NCBI RefSeq assembly: GCF_015832195.1
Contig: NC_052018.1
Span: 61,565,666-61,629,665 of the forward strand
Length of the DNA stretch: 64,000 bases
Source: Motacilla alba alba
Lineage: Eukaryota; Chordata; Aves; Passeriformes; Motacillidae
Reading direction: 5' to 3'
The translations under genes and the position numbers were made by a program. Of this stretch, positions 37,701 through 52,700 are shown piece by piece. The notes below the pieces were generated by a model that made no database searches, was not told the origin of the DNA, and was given only the letters and a program-made list of their open reading frames with translations. How positions within the stretch are numbered: the first letter of the stretch is position 1; every line of letters begins with the position of its first letter.

Positions 37701-40700
37701 CACTTTCAAGAGTCTAGAGTTCATTAGTCAGCAGGAATTTGGTCTTTATCTACATTGTGCTGTGCAGTAGGAATGGCTCTGCAGAATGAAAGAGGACCCA
37801 ATAGCCACAATCTGCATTTCAGGAGACTTGACTTTGGACTTTCTTCAGGCTAGTTCTGTAGATTGCATGACTAGTGGTGGAGGGCGTACAAGTTCCTGAG
37901 TGCATTTTTTTGCTTAGTTTAATCCAAAAAACCCCCTGGTTTGTTTGTAGCCTGCAAACCAAAGAAGAGTAAGTGGGGATGACCAGGAAATTAATTTTAA
38001 AAGTGCATGCCTAATGCCAGCTGTAATGTTAAGGTAGGTGAGCCATTTACAGTCAACGTATGATTTTGCAACATAATCAGTACGGCTGTAAAACTTGGTG
38101 TTCCCAGGTGGAAGAGCTGAAGTTCCCGGATGGGAATCTTTATCTATTCAACTAAACCAATTCCATGCCCATTTTGTCTCAAGATAGCCTTCCCAAACCT
38201 TTCTGAAAATGGATATTATAGAAGCAAGAGAATTCCATCAGAATCATATAGGTTTTGTTTGCATGTTACTGAAAACTGTGACTGGGGAAGAAAGAAGACA
38301 AGCTAATACTGAAAAGACTTTTAACAGTCTCTTCTATCACCCAAGAGAAAACCATTTCATTTCTTGCATTATGTTCCTATTAGAGCCTCACTCTTAACAC
38401 ACATTAAATGGGCATTCTCATCTCTATTCTTTCCCATGTTAAAAATTCCCAAGAGATAAGCAACACATTTTAATTTTAAGATTAGTAGGTGGAAAAACAA
38501 ATAATGTGGTAGACATTCAACAAAGACATTCTTCCTCTCAGAAACAAAGCCTTTCCAACTTCTAGCTTAAGGCTTGTTAGCATGAACCTAATGCATCACC
38601 TGCAGTTATTATGAGCAACATGCACACGTGTCTTCATGAGCTGAAGGAATTAACTGTCCAGTGTCTGTCTTCCTCCTTTATTTCCAGCCTATTATAAAAT
38701 AATATGCTTTTGCTAAAGCTTTGAAAGGACTGTCTCATAGAAACCTTTTACAACTTTCAAACAGATTTTTTTGAGCACAGATTCTTGTACCATCTCTTTG
38801 TTTTCAACAGAAAGACTTTGGATGGAGAAAGAAACATCCTTATTTGTTACATTTTGACCTCCTCTTTTACAGCTAAAGGGTGTCCTTGTGAAACTCTACC
38901 TACCTTCATTCCAAGTTGAAATGGTGATATAATTCTGAAAAAGCAGGACATTTTAAAATTTGAAGTCCATTAATAATAAACATTGCAAGAGAAGATATGA
39001 TTTTATATTTTGAAGATCCTGAAGGACATGATGACCAGAAATAATCATAAGTGTAAGCAATTCTTTGCTATATGTATTAAAAATCCATAATGCTAAAATT
39101 TTATTTACTAGTAATTTAAAACTTGTTAACTTATATACCATAACTGTGTTTTATTTCAGGTCATTAGTAGAAAAAATGTTAAAAAAAGAATGATAACCTA
39201 GAAAAAGTAATAAAGCATTCACCATGTTCTAAAGTAATACAGGCAATCTATACTAAACTATATAACTGATTAAATAATGTATATCAGAATGTATCTTCTG
39301 AATCAGGAAAAAAGGTACACAATAAAATATAAGGCTAAAGCTTTATTTAGTTGCAAATAAACACATCCTAGTGACAACCTATAATTTTCAATTTTTCTTT
39401 AGACAAATAACTAAAAACTATAAATAAAAACCAAAACCGTAGCAGTTAATTCACATCAAAGTTCTTGCCTGCAGACTTCAACTGTGACTAAAACTGTCAG
39501 TTTATATAGCATTTATTTTAACAGAAATGCCTTGCCATAACTGGAACACTATCTTTGTCTAAGACAGTTCTTTTCATGGTGTTATGTACCTCATTCGAAA
39601 GACTGGCAGGCTCCTGCACAGCTGCGTCCTACTTGCTCAGATAGTTACACCTCTCATCCAGTCTTGACTGCCCCGTTGATCACCAGCAAACCTTCTTCTT
39701 ACTCACAGCCAGGAGGAAATTTGTGATGAAGATTATTGTCTTTGACCATATTGTTCCTCCTGGCATCTTATTGGCTTTTATCTTTGTAAGCTCCATTTTT
39801 TAAATCTCGCTGTCAGTCTGATTTTGCCCATGGTCGGGTTTCCCATTTACTTGAGACAGAGATTTCCAGTTCCTACCTGACCAGTCCATTTTATCAGCTT
39901 TTGACAGTGACAAGCCTAGTTTGAAGCAGATGCTTTTCATTGCTTTTCCTCTGCTGACCCTTAGACTTTGTGATTATTCACTGACTGTTCTGCCTTAGAC
40001 TCCCCTCTGCTGTGGTACCAAAGCTGACAATATTTAGGCTGCCATTACTGTGCTTTTTATCCTGGTCTGGTGTCCTCTTGTTTTCCAGTGTCTAATCATA
40101 CCGTCCTTTCTTTTACTACAAGTCCATTGGAAAATTCTTGTGGTTTTCCGCATCTATGTAAGATGCTATAATAAATGTCTGGTATATACAGTAACACTGC
40201 AGTAATACAAATAACTAATAACTGCAACAGGGGCTTGATCTTGAACAGTGACAGAGATGGCCTGATGTCTGTAAATGGCTACAGATACAATTATGTTGTA
40301 ATTGTACCTCCCTAACATGATTCTGCTTGAACATGGACCCTTGGTCTTCATGCCTGCTCTTTCTTTTGCCAAAACAAGGAGGCATCTGAATCAGTTCAGA
40401 CCCATTTATTTGTTCAAACCAATCCCCCAGGTACCTCAGTACCAGCTGCAACACACTTTTATTGTTATTGTTTTCCTTTATTTAGACATCTGTTCTTCAA
40501 GAACTGACCTTTTAACAAAAGGTCTCCAAAACACATCAGATAGGAATATCTTTTATCCCCTGCTGCCTTGGTGGAAATACTGCTGTAAAAGCAACTTGCT
40601 TATAAATGACCTCTTTAACAGGGAAGCAAATGTTAATATCTCGTTAAGTATTTGGATCGATGATTTGTTTATGTTTAGAATAAATTTTCCAAAGGCCAGA

Positions 40701-43700
40701 TTTTCAACAAACCTCACTTTCAAACCAGATTTTCTTGTTTCCAGAAATTGTGATTGGGGCCAGACTCTTAACAAAGCTCTATTCTCAGGTGAACAGCTAA
40801 ATGATGGTCAGATTTACAAAGTACGCAGTATACAACCGCTCTTGTGGGGACTCGTCAAATCTGAAAGACTTTCAGAGAGATGCCAGTGTGCCACATGCAC
40901 TAGAAAATCAGATTACTTATTTTGCAAACTAAAAGTGGGACCTTTTGCAAATTCTGGACCAAATGAACCTATGAAAATGCTGGGCATACTTTCAGAGGAT
41001 AGGTTTTAAAATACAACATTTTTTTCTTTACTTCTGTGAACTTCCAAGGAACAGAAGGCCAGAGCTTTTCTACCCGAGGGTTTTGTCCTACAGCACTGGT
41101 ATTTTTGTTTGTACAGTTCAAGCAGTGTCATGGAGCTACCTCACAGAAAAGCAGCAGTGCTGCAGCACCAGTGTATGGTCTCCATCAACTGCAAAGCACC
41201 TTCCCTCCTGAAGGATAAACACAACACATTGGCGAAACACTATGTAAAATGAAAGTCAGAAATAATATATGTTTGTTGTCTTCTCCAGGATGACTCCCTG
41301 CACAATAAAACTCTGTTAGAGTTTTGCAGATCATGAGTTTCCTTTCCAGACTAGGCAGAGAGCTGTGTTTTAATTAATCAAAATCCAGGAAGCTGTCAGT
41401 CAGGAACATGGGACACAGGACAAGACAAGATATCTTTTGTCACTTTTTTTGACTAATTGATTGTGCTGATGCAGGTGGTCAACTCAGACAAATCCTTTCA
41501 TAAACTTCAGATTTAACCAGCTCCATTTTTTGTTCCTGCTATTGCTAATAAAATTCTGTTCAAGAAAAGACCCATTCTAATTGTTAGAAAGCTTCCTTTA
41601 ATTTCCACTCTAACTGTATTTCAAGCCACTGTTTATTCCTTTCTACCTGTGCCAGCATTGTCCTTTAGCCATGCTCTCTCCTGGCTGTTCACCAACTTGC
41701 AACATTCATCTAATGCACTCAGGCCCTCTCAGGCTCTGTTTTGCTACACTGAACCAGGACAGCTGTCTCACAATGCTGTTTGCAGCTCTCTCTGCAGTTT
41801 TGAATTCATCTTTCTTGAAGATGGATAAGCAGATCTGCACATCTGCAGACTTCTAGATCTTACTGACTCCATAATTTCAACAGCACCAAGCGCAAGAGGC
41901 CTTATAACAGGGACAGGGTAGAAAACAGGAGAGGGGAGAAAGGGACAGGTGTAACATCTCACCTGAAGCAACCACATTCAGGTATTTTGCATTAGTTTCA
42001 AGATAAAAAGGTAAAAAAAAACCCTGACTATCATTCTACATTTTTAACTGCTCAATCTTTGTGGAAGAAGTAAGATGCTAAAAAGAAGAGAATGCCTAAG
42101 ACAGATTCAGCTGATCTGTGAGAATCTTGGAAGGTGGAAGGCATGTAGGCTTCTACATTCTCCTATGCTTTCTGTAAAGATATACACAAATAATTGAATA
42201 GTTAGTTCCTAAAAAAAATGTACACAATCTTAATTCTGGAGCCACATTAGGGTACATTTTACAGGATGTTTCCTGTAAAAGAAAAAAACTGGAACAAACA
42301 AAGCAGCTTTACAAGTCCTGAGCTTTCTTCAGGCACTCAATTTTTGTGGTGAAAGCCTGTGCCTCTCTCATCACTCTACCAGCATGAGCCAGCCCTGCTG
42401 ACTTAGTGGACAGGCTCTGGCCAAACACAGCTTTATCCAGAGGAGCTTTCCTTATAAGAATACTTGGATTCAGCCTCATTTACATAGTTCAGGTGATGAA
42501 TCGAAGATATACTATTCTTAGAAGAACTGGTTTTAGCCAGCAAATAGCTCAGCTGGAGTGAGAGATTCTTAGGGAGTCAGGCAAAAAAGCCCATAACCTT
42601 TTATGTATGCTGCTCATATCAATGATCTACAGAGCTCAGGAGTGTAGGAAGCCAGCTAAGCACACAAGAGGGATCAAAGTCTGCCTAGTTTCTCACAGTG
42701 ACTGGTTTGCAGGTTCAATCTTCTGAGACAAAGCAGGCTCTTGTCTGAGACCCTGGAAGATGAGGGTTTCTACCTTATATTCAAACAAGGTTTTGTTCTG
42801 CTTTGGGGAAATAAAGAAAAGATCTCTGAGAAAAGGAACCTAGAAAAGTAGACTTTGAAGAACATTCCTCGGCAGACAAACTACTTTGTATGGTTATAAG
42901 ACCAGAGTTTGTGCCTCCAATCTTCTTTTTTTGGTAACCCATATGAAAAAGAGAAGATTAAATTTAATGGCAAATTTAAAGAGAGCAGACAAAATATAGA
43001 GAAAAGAACCTGTAAACCCAACATACTAAGGCCTGGAACCTTTTCCAGCTCTCATATGAGACTTAACCTCTTGGGGAAAAAATATGCACATGTAGCCCAA
43101 CAATTCATTTGGAAACAGGACTAAAAACTGTTTCCTTTACCCATGTTTACTTCAGACATGAGGAAACCTGAGAAGATTGATCTCCTGCAAATGTCCCAGG
43201 AACATTCCAGAAGCACCTGTAACAGAGATCTGGCTTTCTGCAATGCAGGTATTTATCAAAGCAGCACCTAACACACCTGACTGATGGTATGCAAAACAGA
43301 GCTTCTTACTGTTTTTTTCCAGGCAGTACCTTGCTGATGGTTACCTGAGCCTTTCACTTCTTCAAGCCCAAGCTAACTATGAAATCTGGAACCATCTGCA
43401 AGAATCATTGAAAGATTTAGCTTGCTTTGACAAAAATGAGTAAGACTGAAGTTTACAAACTGAACTCAGATACAAATAAGCGGTTCTCTCATGCACCTCT
43501 GTTCCAGAGACATCTTGGGAGGATTGAAAGGAGAAAAGCATCTCTGACACAGCACCTGGAGGCTTTACCATGTGCAGCATGCATGCTGCATCACCATGCT
43601 ATGCCCTGATATCCAGGGAGGCAAACAGCAACAATTTTTACACCTATTCTACTGATGTAGCTTTTGATCTTCTCCAGCACTGCTACAGGGGGCAGGAGGC

Positions 43701-46700
43701 AGAGATCCCCCTCGTTGGAACCCCTTTGCAATGCTCAGACCCCACCAGGAACATGGAGCTCTGGGCACTGCTGGGGATCCTGCAGCCCAGTGCAATGGCT
43801 CAGGACCCAGGCACAGCAGGAGATTTCAGTCTGCTGCCCAGACACCCAGGGTATTCGTTGACATTGCTGCCTGTCCACTTGCTGCTCTGTATCCCTTGCA
43901 AGGCTCACAGATAAAATAGCTATAGTTTAGCTCTTTATTTTATGCAAAAGATGCTAGTGACTTTCCTTAGTCAAAACAATAGAATTCAGAAGTCAACCCA
44001 GCGCAAGCACAACATGAATAAATGATCTCAGCAAAAGATTTATCTGATTTTTCAATAGCAGAAAAATTTTATCCATCAATTAGCTGCTTTATGTTAAACT
44101 GTCACTTGTTTCTTATCATCCTGCCATAAAGGAGAAATTTTCTTTTAAACACCCTGCTTGTATGACTGTCATCACTACTACAAAGAGTAACAGTTATACT
44201 ATTTAATTGCTCAAGAGAACTTTTCACCACATATAAAAGGCACCTGTGAGAGCTGATAGGCAGCAAATGGGTACACAGCTTATGGAACTGCCTGGCAGCA
44301 AGGGGAGCAGCATTCAGGGGCTGTCTTCTTCACTTGCTTCTGCTTTACTCATTTTAATATGCATGGCTGAGCCTATTGTTTGCCCTGTGGATACTGTATT
44401 TCCATAACTCATACTGAAAAAGCTCTCCTCCTTTAACTTGTTTTAACTCCTAATATATTCCACATTCCACAACCTGCTGCTGCCAGTTCTCACCATACTA
44501 TCACAATGTGCCTGCACCATGTGCTCTTTTTAAGCTTCTGGCTCCTGCCGTCATCACAATTATATGAGAAGGCCACTTTCAAGACCCAGTTGAACAAGAG
44601 AGCAAATTAAGACCACCACCATTTCTTAAGAAAAATAACCTTACAACTTTACTGAGATGCATTTTTTGGCAAACTTTGATTCGGTGGGAGTTTGAAATGC
44701 AGCACACCACCATGCTACTAAGCAGCAGGAATTAATCCTGTCTTTGGGTCTTACAAACATGGCAGGTGTACATATCTTCCTTCAATATTTGCCCCTAAGA
44801 GTTCATGGCCTTAGAAGCCTCACATTAGCCTTGCTGAAGATGAACTTCTTGCAGCCACTACTCCTGACTGTCAGCTAGTGTTCAATCCACCTAGTGGATC
44901 AGTTCTCATGATGGAGGGGTGTGATCTGAAGCACCAACACATTTTTTGGTCTTAGCAGAAGACAGTGAGCTGAGTATTCCTGCTTCAGCTCTGATTTTGA
45001 TGCTCTGTGAGCAATAGCAAACCTCCACTCTGCAGCTGTGGATTTCTCGCTCTGCCAGTGGGTGTGGGTGTAATGCAGACCTACTGCATCTGCCATAGAA
45101 AAAATCACCCAGGATTAATCTGTCAGGTGAGATGCTGTGGGCCTTACTCTTCCACTGAGCTCAGAAGGCTGGCTCACCTTCTGCTTAGTGCGCTATAAAT
45201 GAAGAATAACTGAAGTGTGTTCACAATGACTGTGGGGTGGCCTGTACTGGGTTTACAGCATAACACTTTCTGATGCATGGAATTGATCCCTAACACCTTT
45301 TGTGGGGAGAGCATGCTCTGCAATAAATCCCTCTCCTTTTGTTTCAGGGGACTCAAGATGTTAACTTGTAGGAGAACTTCATGTTTAAGTGCAAGAGGAA
45401 AGTATACTTCCAGGGGTTTGCATCTTCTGGATGCTCATATTGAGATTCAGTGAAGCCTAGAATACCAATTTTGCTCATTTTTTGTTTTTCTTCTCCTTCC
45501 TCCATATAGTCTTAATTTTCTAAAAGGCACTGGAGTGATAGCTATACTTTCTTTTGTACTGAGTCTACTCCTGTACAGCAATCACTTTTAATTTCTCCCC
45601 ATAAGGTCAAAACAATATATAGAGAGTGCAGAGTCTAATAAGATGTTGAAATAGATATTGAACCTCTCCTGCTTCACTGGAGTTCTATGTTCTGCAAAGT
45701 CAGCTAGAGGGGATTTCAACACAGTTAGAAATGTGTATTTCTAAAATAATAAACTGTATCTTAGGAAAACTTCCAAGTCCTGACGGTTCCAAAACGCTGT
45801 ATTCAGTGATGTACAAAATAATAAGTGGTCTGATCTAACCCCAAAGTTAAACTGAACCATTTTAAAGGAGTTTTCCATGGCTTTTATAACTCTTTTCCCC
45901 TGACCAATACACATCTGGTTCTAGTTGGCACCAAAAGAAGGATGTATTTAAATGTCATGACAAAGGCTAATCTTGTATTTCTGCCTTGTTGGGAGACAGG
46001 AAGTACTAGAAATCTCATAAGATTCTCCTTGGACATCGATCCACTTTTTAAATAGTCAAGTGATTTACGTAGCTCTGAGAAGAATTCAAATTTTTCTGTT
46101 AGCTGAACTGACCCTCTCAACCTCCAGAGGATCATTCATCACTAGGTAGAGTTTAATAGAAGACATTGGAAAGGCTGTTCTGTCTTGCCTCCATGGCTTC
46201 AGCCAGCCATGAAGGTCTTGATCTTTTGTATCTTTGCTCTTTCTGCTAGGAAAATCCAATAAATGAAATACTATTTAAGAACGCTTTTAGACAGGGGAAA
46301 GAAGCGGTGCATTATTCAAGATGGTAGAGAAGGAAAATAAAACTGATTCAAATCCTGGGACATCACACTAATATTTACATTTCATTTATGAGTCAAACTC
46401 AGGTAGATCTGAGTAAAGGTAGCAAAATTAAGATGGATGCTGGGACTCCTAAATATTTACCAGTATTTACTACAATTCATCTATAGAAAACCCTATAAAG
46501 TGCATTTTCCATAAATGGCCTCATTTCTGTTTGCACAAGTGACACAGCCCCTTGAATGTGTGTGAAGTGCTGGACTGCAAGTGTTTAAGATTCCATGAAA
46601 ACCAATTGGAACAAGTAACTGAACTTACTTTCAAAATGACAGATGGTTTTCAAGTGACTTAAACACTTTTGAACATTCAACCCACAAGCCACTTCTACAA

Positions 46701-49700
46701 TGATGCTGCAAGGTGATGCATATGTACTCAGTGTGTTCTTTCATAAGTGGAAAACCTGACATCAAACCTTGGCCATGGCTACAAGGAAAGGCTCACAGTG
46801 AATTGAGAAACTGAACCTCCCTGCATGCACTGTGATGTTCAGATCATGCTTCTCTTTACTGCCTTACCACATGCACGGGAAAAGGCATGCCTACCAGTGA
46901 GGGAATACTGGTGTTTCACAAGTCTTATCTTCTCAGCAGCTTCTGCTGGCATCCTTGTGGCAGGACAGAACTCACAGCATGTATAGGTGCTAGTGGAAGA
47001 ACATGTTAATATTTAAAGTAGGCAAAAAACAATCTGTGAAGAATACGTTCATTTACCTTTCTGATCTTCTTTTTTTCCTTCTGACGCTGATGCTTTCTCT
47101 GATAAAGTGCCATTATTTCCACTGGCTTTTACCATATTTTCTTCCTGTATAGTTTCTTCACCAATGGCTACGGTGTGTCCATTTGAAGTTTCAAAATTTA
47201 CTGTTACATCACCATCTGAAATGAAAATCAAAAAGTCTTTGCCTAGTTTAACTACTTACTTAGCGCCTACTTACAACACACAACATCCCTCTGCTTTCAA
47301 GCTTCTGTGGAAGAAAAGCAGAAAGACTTACTGAAATGTGAAACATCAGGCTGTAGATCTGCTCTGGAAAGTAATTCAGTAAAGAAACTCTACAGGCTTT
47401 CATGTTCTTTGGGTAGACACCTCTGCAGTAGTAGGCTTGGAAGTTCATGCTGGTTTCCTTCTTCATGTCTGTTCATGAGCATCCTGTTCTCTTATCACTG
47501 CAGCTTGGTTTACACAGCAAAGAAATGTGTGCATGGACCACAACAAAGCTGTAACATGTTCCAAAAATGGGCAAGTTGCAGGGGGGCAGAGTTGCAGAAC
47601 AGGGGTACAGAGTTGCAGAGTTACTGTGGTGCACTCCCAGCATGTAAATGAGTCAGGAATTCTGACAGAAGTTCTCAGAATGTATGTGCACATTTACTTC
47701 ATAAAAATATGCCACAAAGACATAATCCAGTCTTAAGAACCAAGGTGAAGTCTTCCTGTATCATACATCATATCACAATTAAATTCTGCAAGTCAAATTC
47801 TTTCTCAGCTTTGATGATACTTTACTCACTTACCCAGACTAGCTCAACTTCAGAGTTCTTCTGATTCTGAAAAAAACTTATTTCCTTATTTGTCTCTATA
47901 TTGATGAAAAGTGCTACTCTTGGTGGCTTACATCTTTCTCTGCTCCATGCGCTTTAGAGATGCTGCTGATTTTCTTCTCTGGTAATTTCTTTCTGCATGA
48001 TTCTCTTGCTGTCAATCCAAAAAGTAAGCAAATCTACATGGCTTCTCTTCTGATTCCTCCCATTGCTTCTTCACTAACTGTGGCAATTCCACTTCTCTTC
48101 CTTGCTGTGTGTTATCAGACCTGGATGTTTGGCACTTCCCCTATTTCAACACAATTATGCAGCCTCTGTCCTACCACCTTGGGTGCTCCCACTCAGGTGA
48201 TTGTTTCATCACCTTCTGCACACTAACATCAACTTGATTTGCAGAAAATGAGTTCTGCCTTCCTAACCTTGTCTAATTTACTACAGCTGACACTTGCACT
48301 TACCTCAACTGCAACATTCAGTTTCTTCAGCTTCTCAAATCCACTCTCTCCTCTCCGCCTCCACATATATGACACTGCCACCTCTTATTCACGTCTTGCT
48401 TCTGCAAACACCTCCTGCCTCCAAGTGGCACTTGCCACTTTCCATTTCATTCTTCTTCACTCCATGTGAAACGCTCACTTCTTCACATTTCTTACCTCTC
48501 ACATTCCAAGTCTCTGTGTAGTTTCCTCTTTTAGCTTTCATCCCCATAGTCACTCCTTCTAACTACCTTCACACTCCTCAACTGTCTTTCCTACCTCTCC
48601 ATTTTTAGCACCTTCAAACCAACCCCATATTCTTTCAAAATGTCCTTAAAATTACGATTTTCATCAAACATGAAGCACAATGTGATGAACATAACACAGA
48701 CCAGATTGATACGGGAAGAAGAAGAGAAAATTGTTCATATTTATATCCTCTTCTCACTTTGCTCAATCCCTGTAAGGAATCCAAGGTCCCATCCCCTTTT
48801 AAGGATGGAAGAGAGAGTCAAGGGCACTGATGACCAAAGTATTCATAATTTTATCACAAATGATAGTATTTATGTTCAGACTGTAACCAACCAGAGAAGT
48901 TACCACATTTCATTAACTGTCCCAACTGTAAATACAATTTACAACCTTCAAAGGACAAGGTCACACAGGTCCCCAGTAAAGCACATGGCAAAACCCACAA
49001 CAAATCCACAGATGGACAAACTGAGGTATGGACAATTTACAAGTCTGTTTTAAGACAATGACAGTAGCAGAGACAAGTGCAGAAGCCAGCTATGCTGAAC
49101 GTCATAGTCTGATAATTAGCCAAACTCTGTACGGACAAGGGGTGTCACACATCAACAAACAGACCCTTCACTTCTAAGTATCTATGGGTATGATACAACC
49201 CATACACACTGATACTTTACTGACTCTTCAGATCACACAGAAAAATACAATTTCTAGGAGAAAATGATTTTTAAAAAAATGTGGAGTTCTTAGACTCCTT
49301 GATAAAACGACAAATGGTTTAATTTAAGCTACAGAAAACTATTTTATTCACTTGACTTTTATTTGATCTATATTTATAAAAGATGAAGAATATTAGAGAG
49401 AATACCACTAGAAACATAATTGAACATAGCATGGAGGTATCTTCCTTGGCTTACTCATGCTTTTCAAAATGTAGATTCTGGCTAATGCCAGTTACTAAAC
49501 CTTAGAACATTTTGAAACATGTGATTTCTTGCCCACTGTTTTATGCTGGTGCCATTTGTGATTGTGGCCTGTGTGATAGTGGCTGGATCCATATGATCCT
49601 GGCACTGGTACTTTTTGATACCTGAAATGCATTATATTGGTTTTTCTGGGTTCCAAAGCCTCTAGTTTTTCAGCCAAAATTTCTCATTTTTACTCTAGTG

Positions 49701-52700
49701 GCTCTAGACAGCAGACCTTGACTCAAAAATAGATTTATCACAAATTAGAAAAAATTCTGGCAAACAATAGGCAGGAGCCACAGATGTCACATTATTTACA
49801 GGGAGCATTAAATTCAGAATATGACCAGAAGTCAGCTGGGGCACCTATGGCAGAAGCAGTTACAGAACACAAATCCCTTGACTTGAATTCAGTTGTCAGC
49901 TGGCCCAAATTACCTCTCACACTTCTCAGCTGGTCTCCTCATACCTATTTATACTACATGGAAACAATGCAACACTAGCTTTATCATCCACGTTTAGTGC
50001 TTAGTAGCTAAATTCTAGTTAATGTGTTATCACCTTGCTCAGGCATTTCCTTCAGCACTCCCCTTCTTATCAGCTCCTCTCTGCTTTGTCTTGTCGAAAT
50101 CTTCCTTTCCAACACTAAAGAAAAAGCACAGTTAAGAACAGATTTATTCTCATACTGCTGATGATTGTGAAAAAAATGTAGAGAACTATTTTTATTTTAC
50201 AGAAAGAGAACTCTTGTTTCCTTTGGTTCTGCAGAAGAAGAGGTCTGGGTTTTCTTGGACAGCCTCTGAAAATATTGCCGTGCAATTTCCGGCACAGAAA
50301 GTGGGAACCCTCATGATCCAATATCTTCAGCTCAGCAAGTCTCCTTGAGGCTTCTTTTATGGTCAATGGAAAAAGTTACTTTCAGGGTGAAATTGAACTC
50401 ATCCTAGCATAGGCATTTAACATGTAAAAGTACATTTTTCCCACTGACTAGACTGAGTAGCTCAGCTGGAGATACCTTCACCTGGTTTGTATAGGTTTTG
50501 AGTAGCGAGACACAAATCCTGCTCAGAGAAAGCAACTCACAGAGTAGCCCTTGTGACATGCAAGCTGTTTAAAGGAAAAAAAAGCAACAAAAACAACCTT
50601 TACCAGAAGCCAGAAAGTTGTGTTCTAAAAGGAAATAACATCCTCATCGATCGATGCTTTCGATGGAAAAAAATACACCATCCTGTTTTCAGATCAAAAA
50701 AAAACCAACAAAACCTCACACAGAAAAACCCCAAGACTGTGGCATGAAGCATTCTAATTATTATGTTTATTTCCCATGGAAAAAATGCTGAATAGTTTTA
50801 TAGGGAAAAGCATTTATAGATGCTAGAATAGAATAGTTCCACATTGCATCCCATCCCCAAACTGATGCAGTGATCTGGGAGATTATTGTAATGATCATGG
50901 GACCATGGTGCATAATGTTCACAAAATGTGAGCATCCCTTTTGTCCTGACTGCCCTGTTAGGAAAAGGTAGTCTCACAGTCTCCCATCCTGATTCTGTTT
51001 ACATACAGACATCAAAATCCATGTGACATTTGGACCTCAAGCTGAGGGCATGTGGTGAAGCTTCAGCTGTGCTGGACTTCATCCTATTAATGCTATGGGA
51101 TAGGGCTATTCGTCTCATTAACCAATTCAAACACTCTCTAGGGTCAGTCCAATTGCTGTATGCAGTGATAATACCTTGTGCAGTGTTTAATCTCACTTGT
51201 GCCAGCCCAGCTGCAGTGACTCAGCCGTACAGTGGAGTAACAGGCTCCAGTGAAGGCATGGAGAAAGGCAGTTTGACTCTTTGGAAAAAGCTGCCCTTCA
51301 TGCCTAGCAAAACACCTTTCCCAGCAGCAGGTACTCAGCTGCTGGCACAGCCAGACTGGCTGACCTCAGGTGCCTGAAGGCATCACTGCTTACAGCTTTC
51401 CACTCCCCTTCTCCATCAGTGAAGGGGATGGTTGAAAGAATGCTAGAATTTGGGTTTCAGCTGGAAGGGAACTTAAATCATCTCATTCCAACCCCTCTGC
51501 AATGGGCAGGGACACCTTCCACTAACCCAGGTTGCTTAAAGACACATCCAACCTGGTCTTGAATGCCTACAGCAATGGGACATCCACAACAACTCTGGGC
51601 CACCTGTTCAGTGCCTTACCATCCTCAAAGTAAAGAATTTCTTCCTAACATCTAATCTAAACCCATCCTTTTACAGTTTAAAGCCATTTCCCTTATTCTA
51701 TCGTTACACGCTCATGCAAAAAGTCCCCAGATTCTGTGCTCCCCAAAGTTACAGTACCAGGTTTATTTCTCACACTGCAAAGTGCAGGGATTCAGCAACT
51801 CCTCAACATAGGATGCATTTTCCCATCAGAATAGCACCAACTCCTGGCAGAAGAGCTGGAGGGAGTAAACATTTTAACCAGTCCAGCTCCAGCTACTCAT
51901 GCCTGTGAGATCAAGAGCTCACAAATGCAAGCATTACTGGCTCAAGAATGTAAGCTGGCATTAAGTCTGTGTCTATATACTCTGGTACTTTGAGGGATCT
52001 GTCCATTAAAGGTCAGACCTCTGCAGCATTCAAGTCACATGTGACAGCATAAAGGAGCCCATGAGTGTGGCTGCAGACTCTCAGTACCAGCCAGCCTCCT
52101 CAGGGAGAGCGTGGTAGCCTGAACTCTGATCGAGTTAGGCTGCCTTGGGTCCCACACAAAAATTACTCACAAGCTCTTCCAGTTTCTCCCCAGCATTTTT
52201 TAAAGCATTGTCAGAGGAACACACCCTAGGCTTGCAAAGGAGTTTTTCATGCAGGGGAGCAGTCCCACAAAGATTGTTTTAAAAGAGATGGGGGGTCATG
52301 AAGACAGAGGACTATGTGGACAGGCATGGATGTCTTGTGTCTTGTCTTTCTAGAGAGCAGGTGCATTCAAAAGCAGGGTGAAATCTCCTTTGGCACAGCC
52401 CTGAAGGATGAGCACCATACACATGCACTTTATACTTGTTTCATTGCTGGCACTCTAAATATTATTTTATTAGTATTTCAGCATTACAAATATTATTTAA
52501 TTCCCACTCTTTTTTTCTCTCTGCCTTTTTTTACATCTCTTTTCTTGGGGACAGGGAAATGAGATGATCTCTTACATATCTGTGGGATAATTCAATGCCA
52601 CCTGAAAACAACAATGCTTTTTCCATGAAGTTAAGAACATCGAATCAGATCTTCCCCCAACAGTGTCTCTCTAGTTTTCAGGATGATATTTTTTTTCAGT

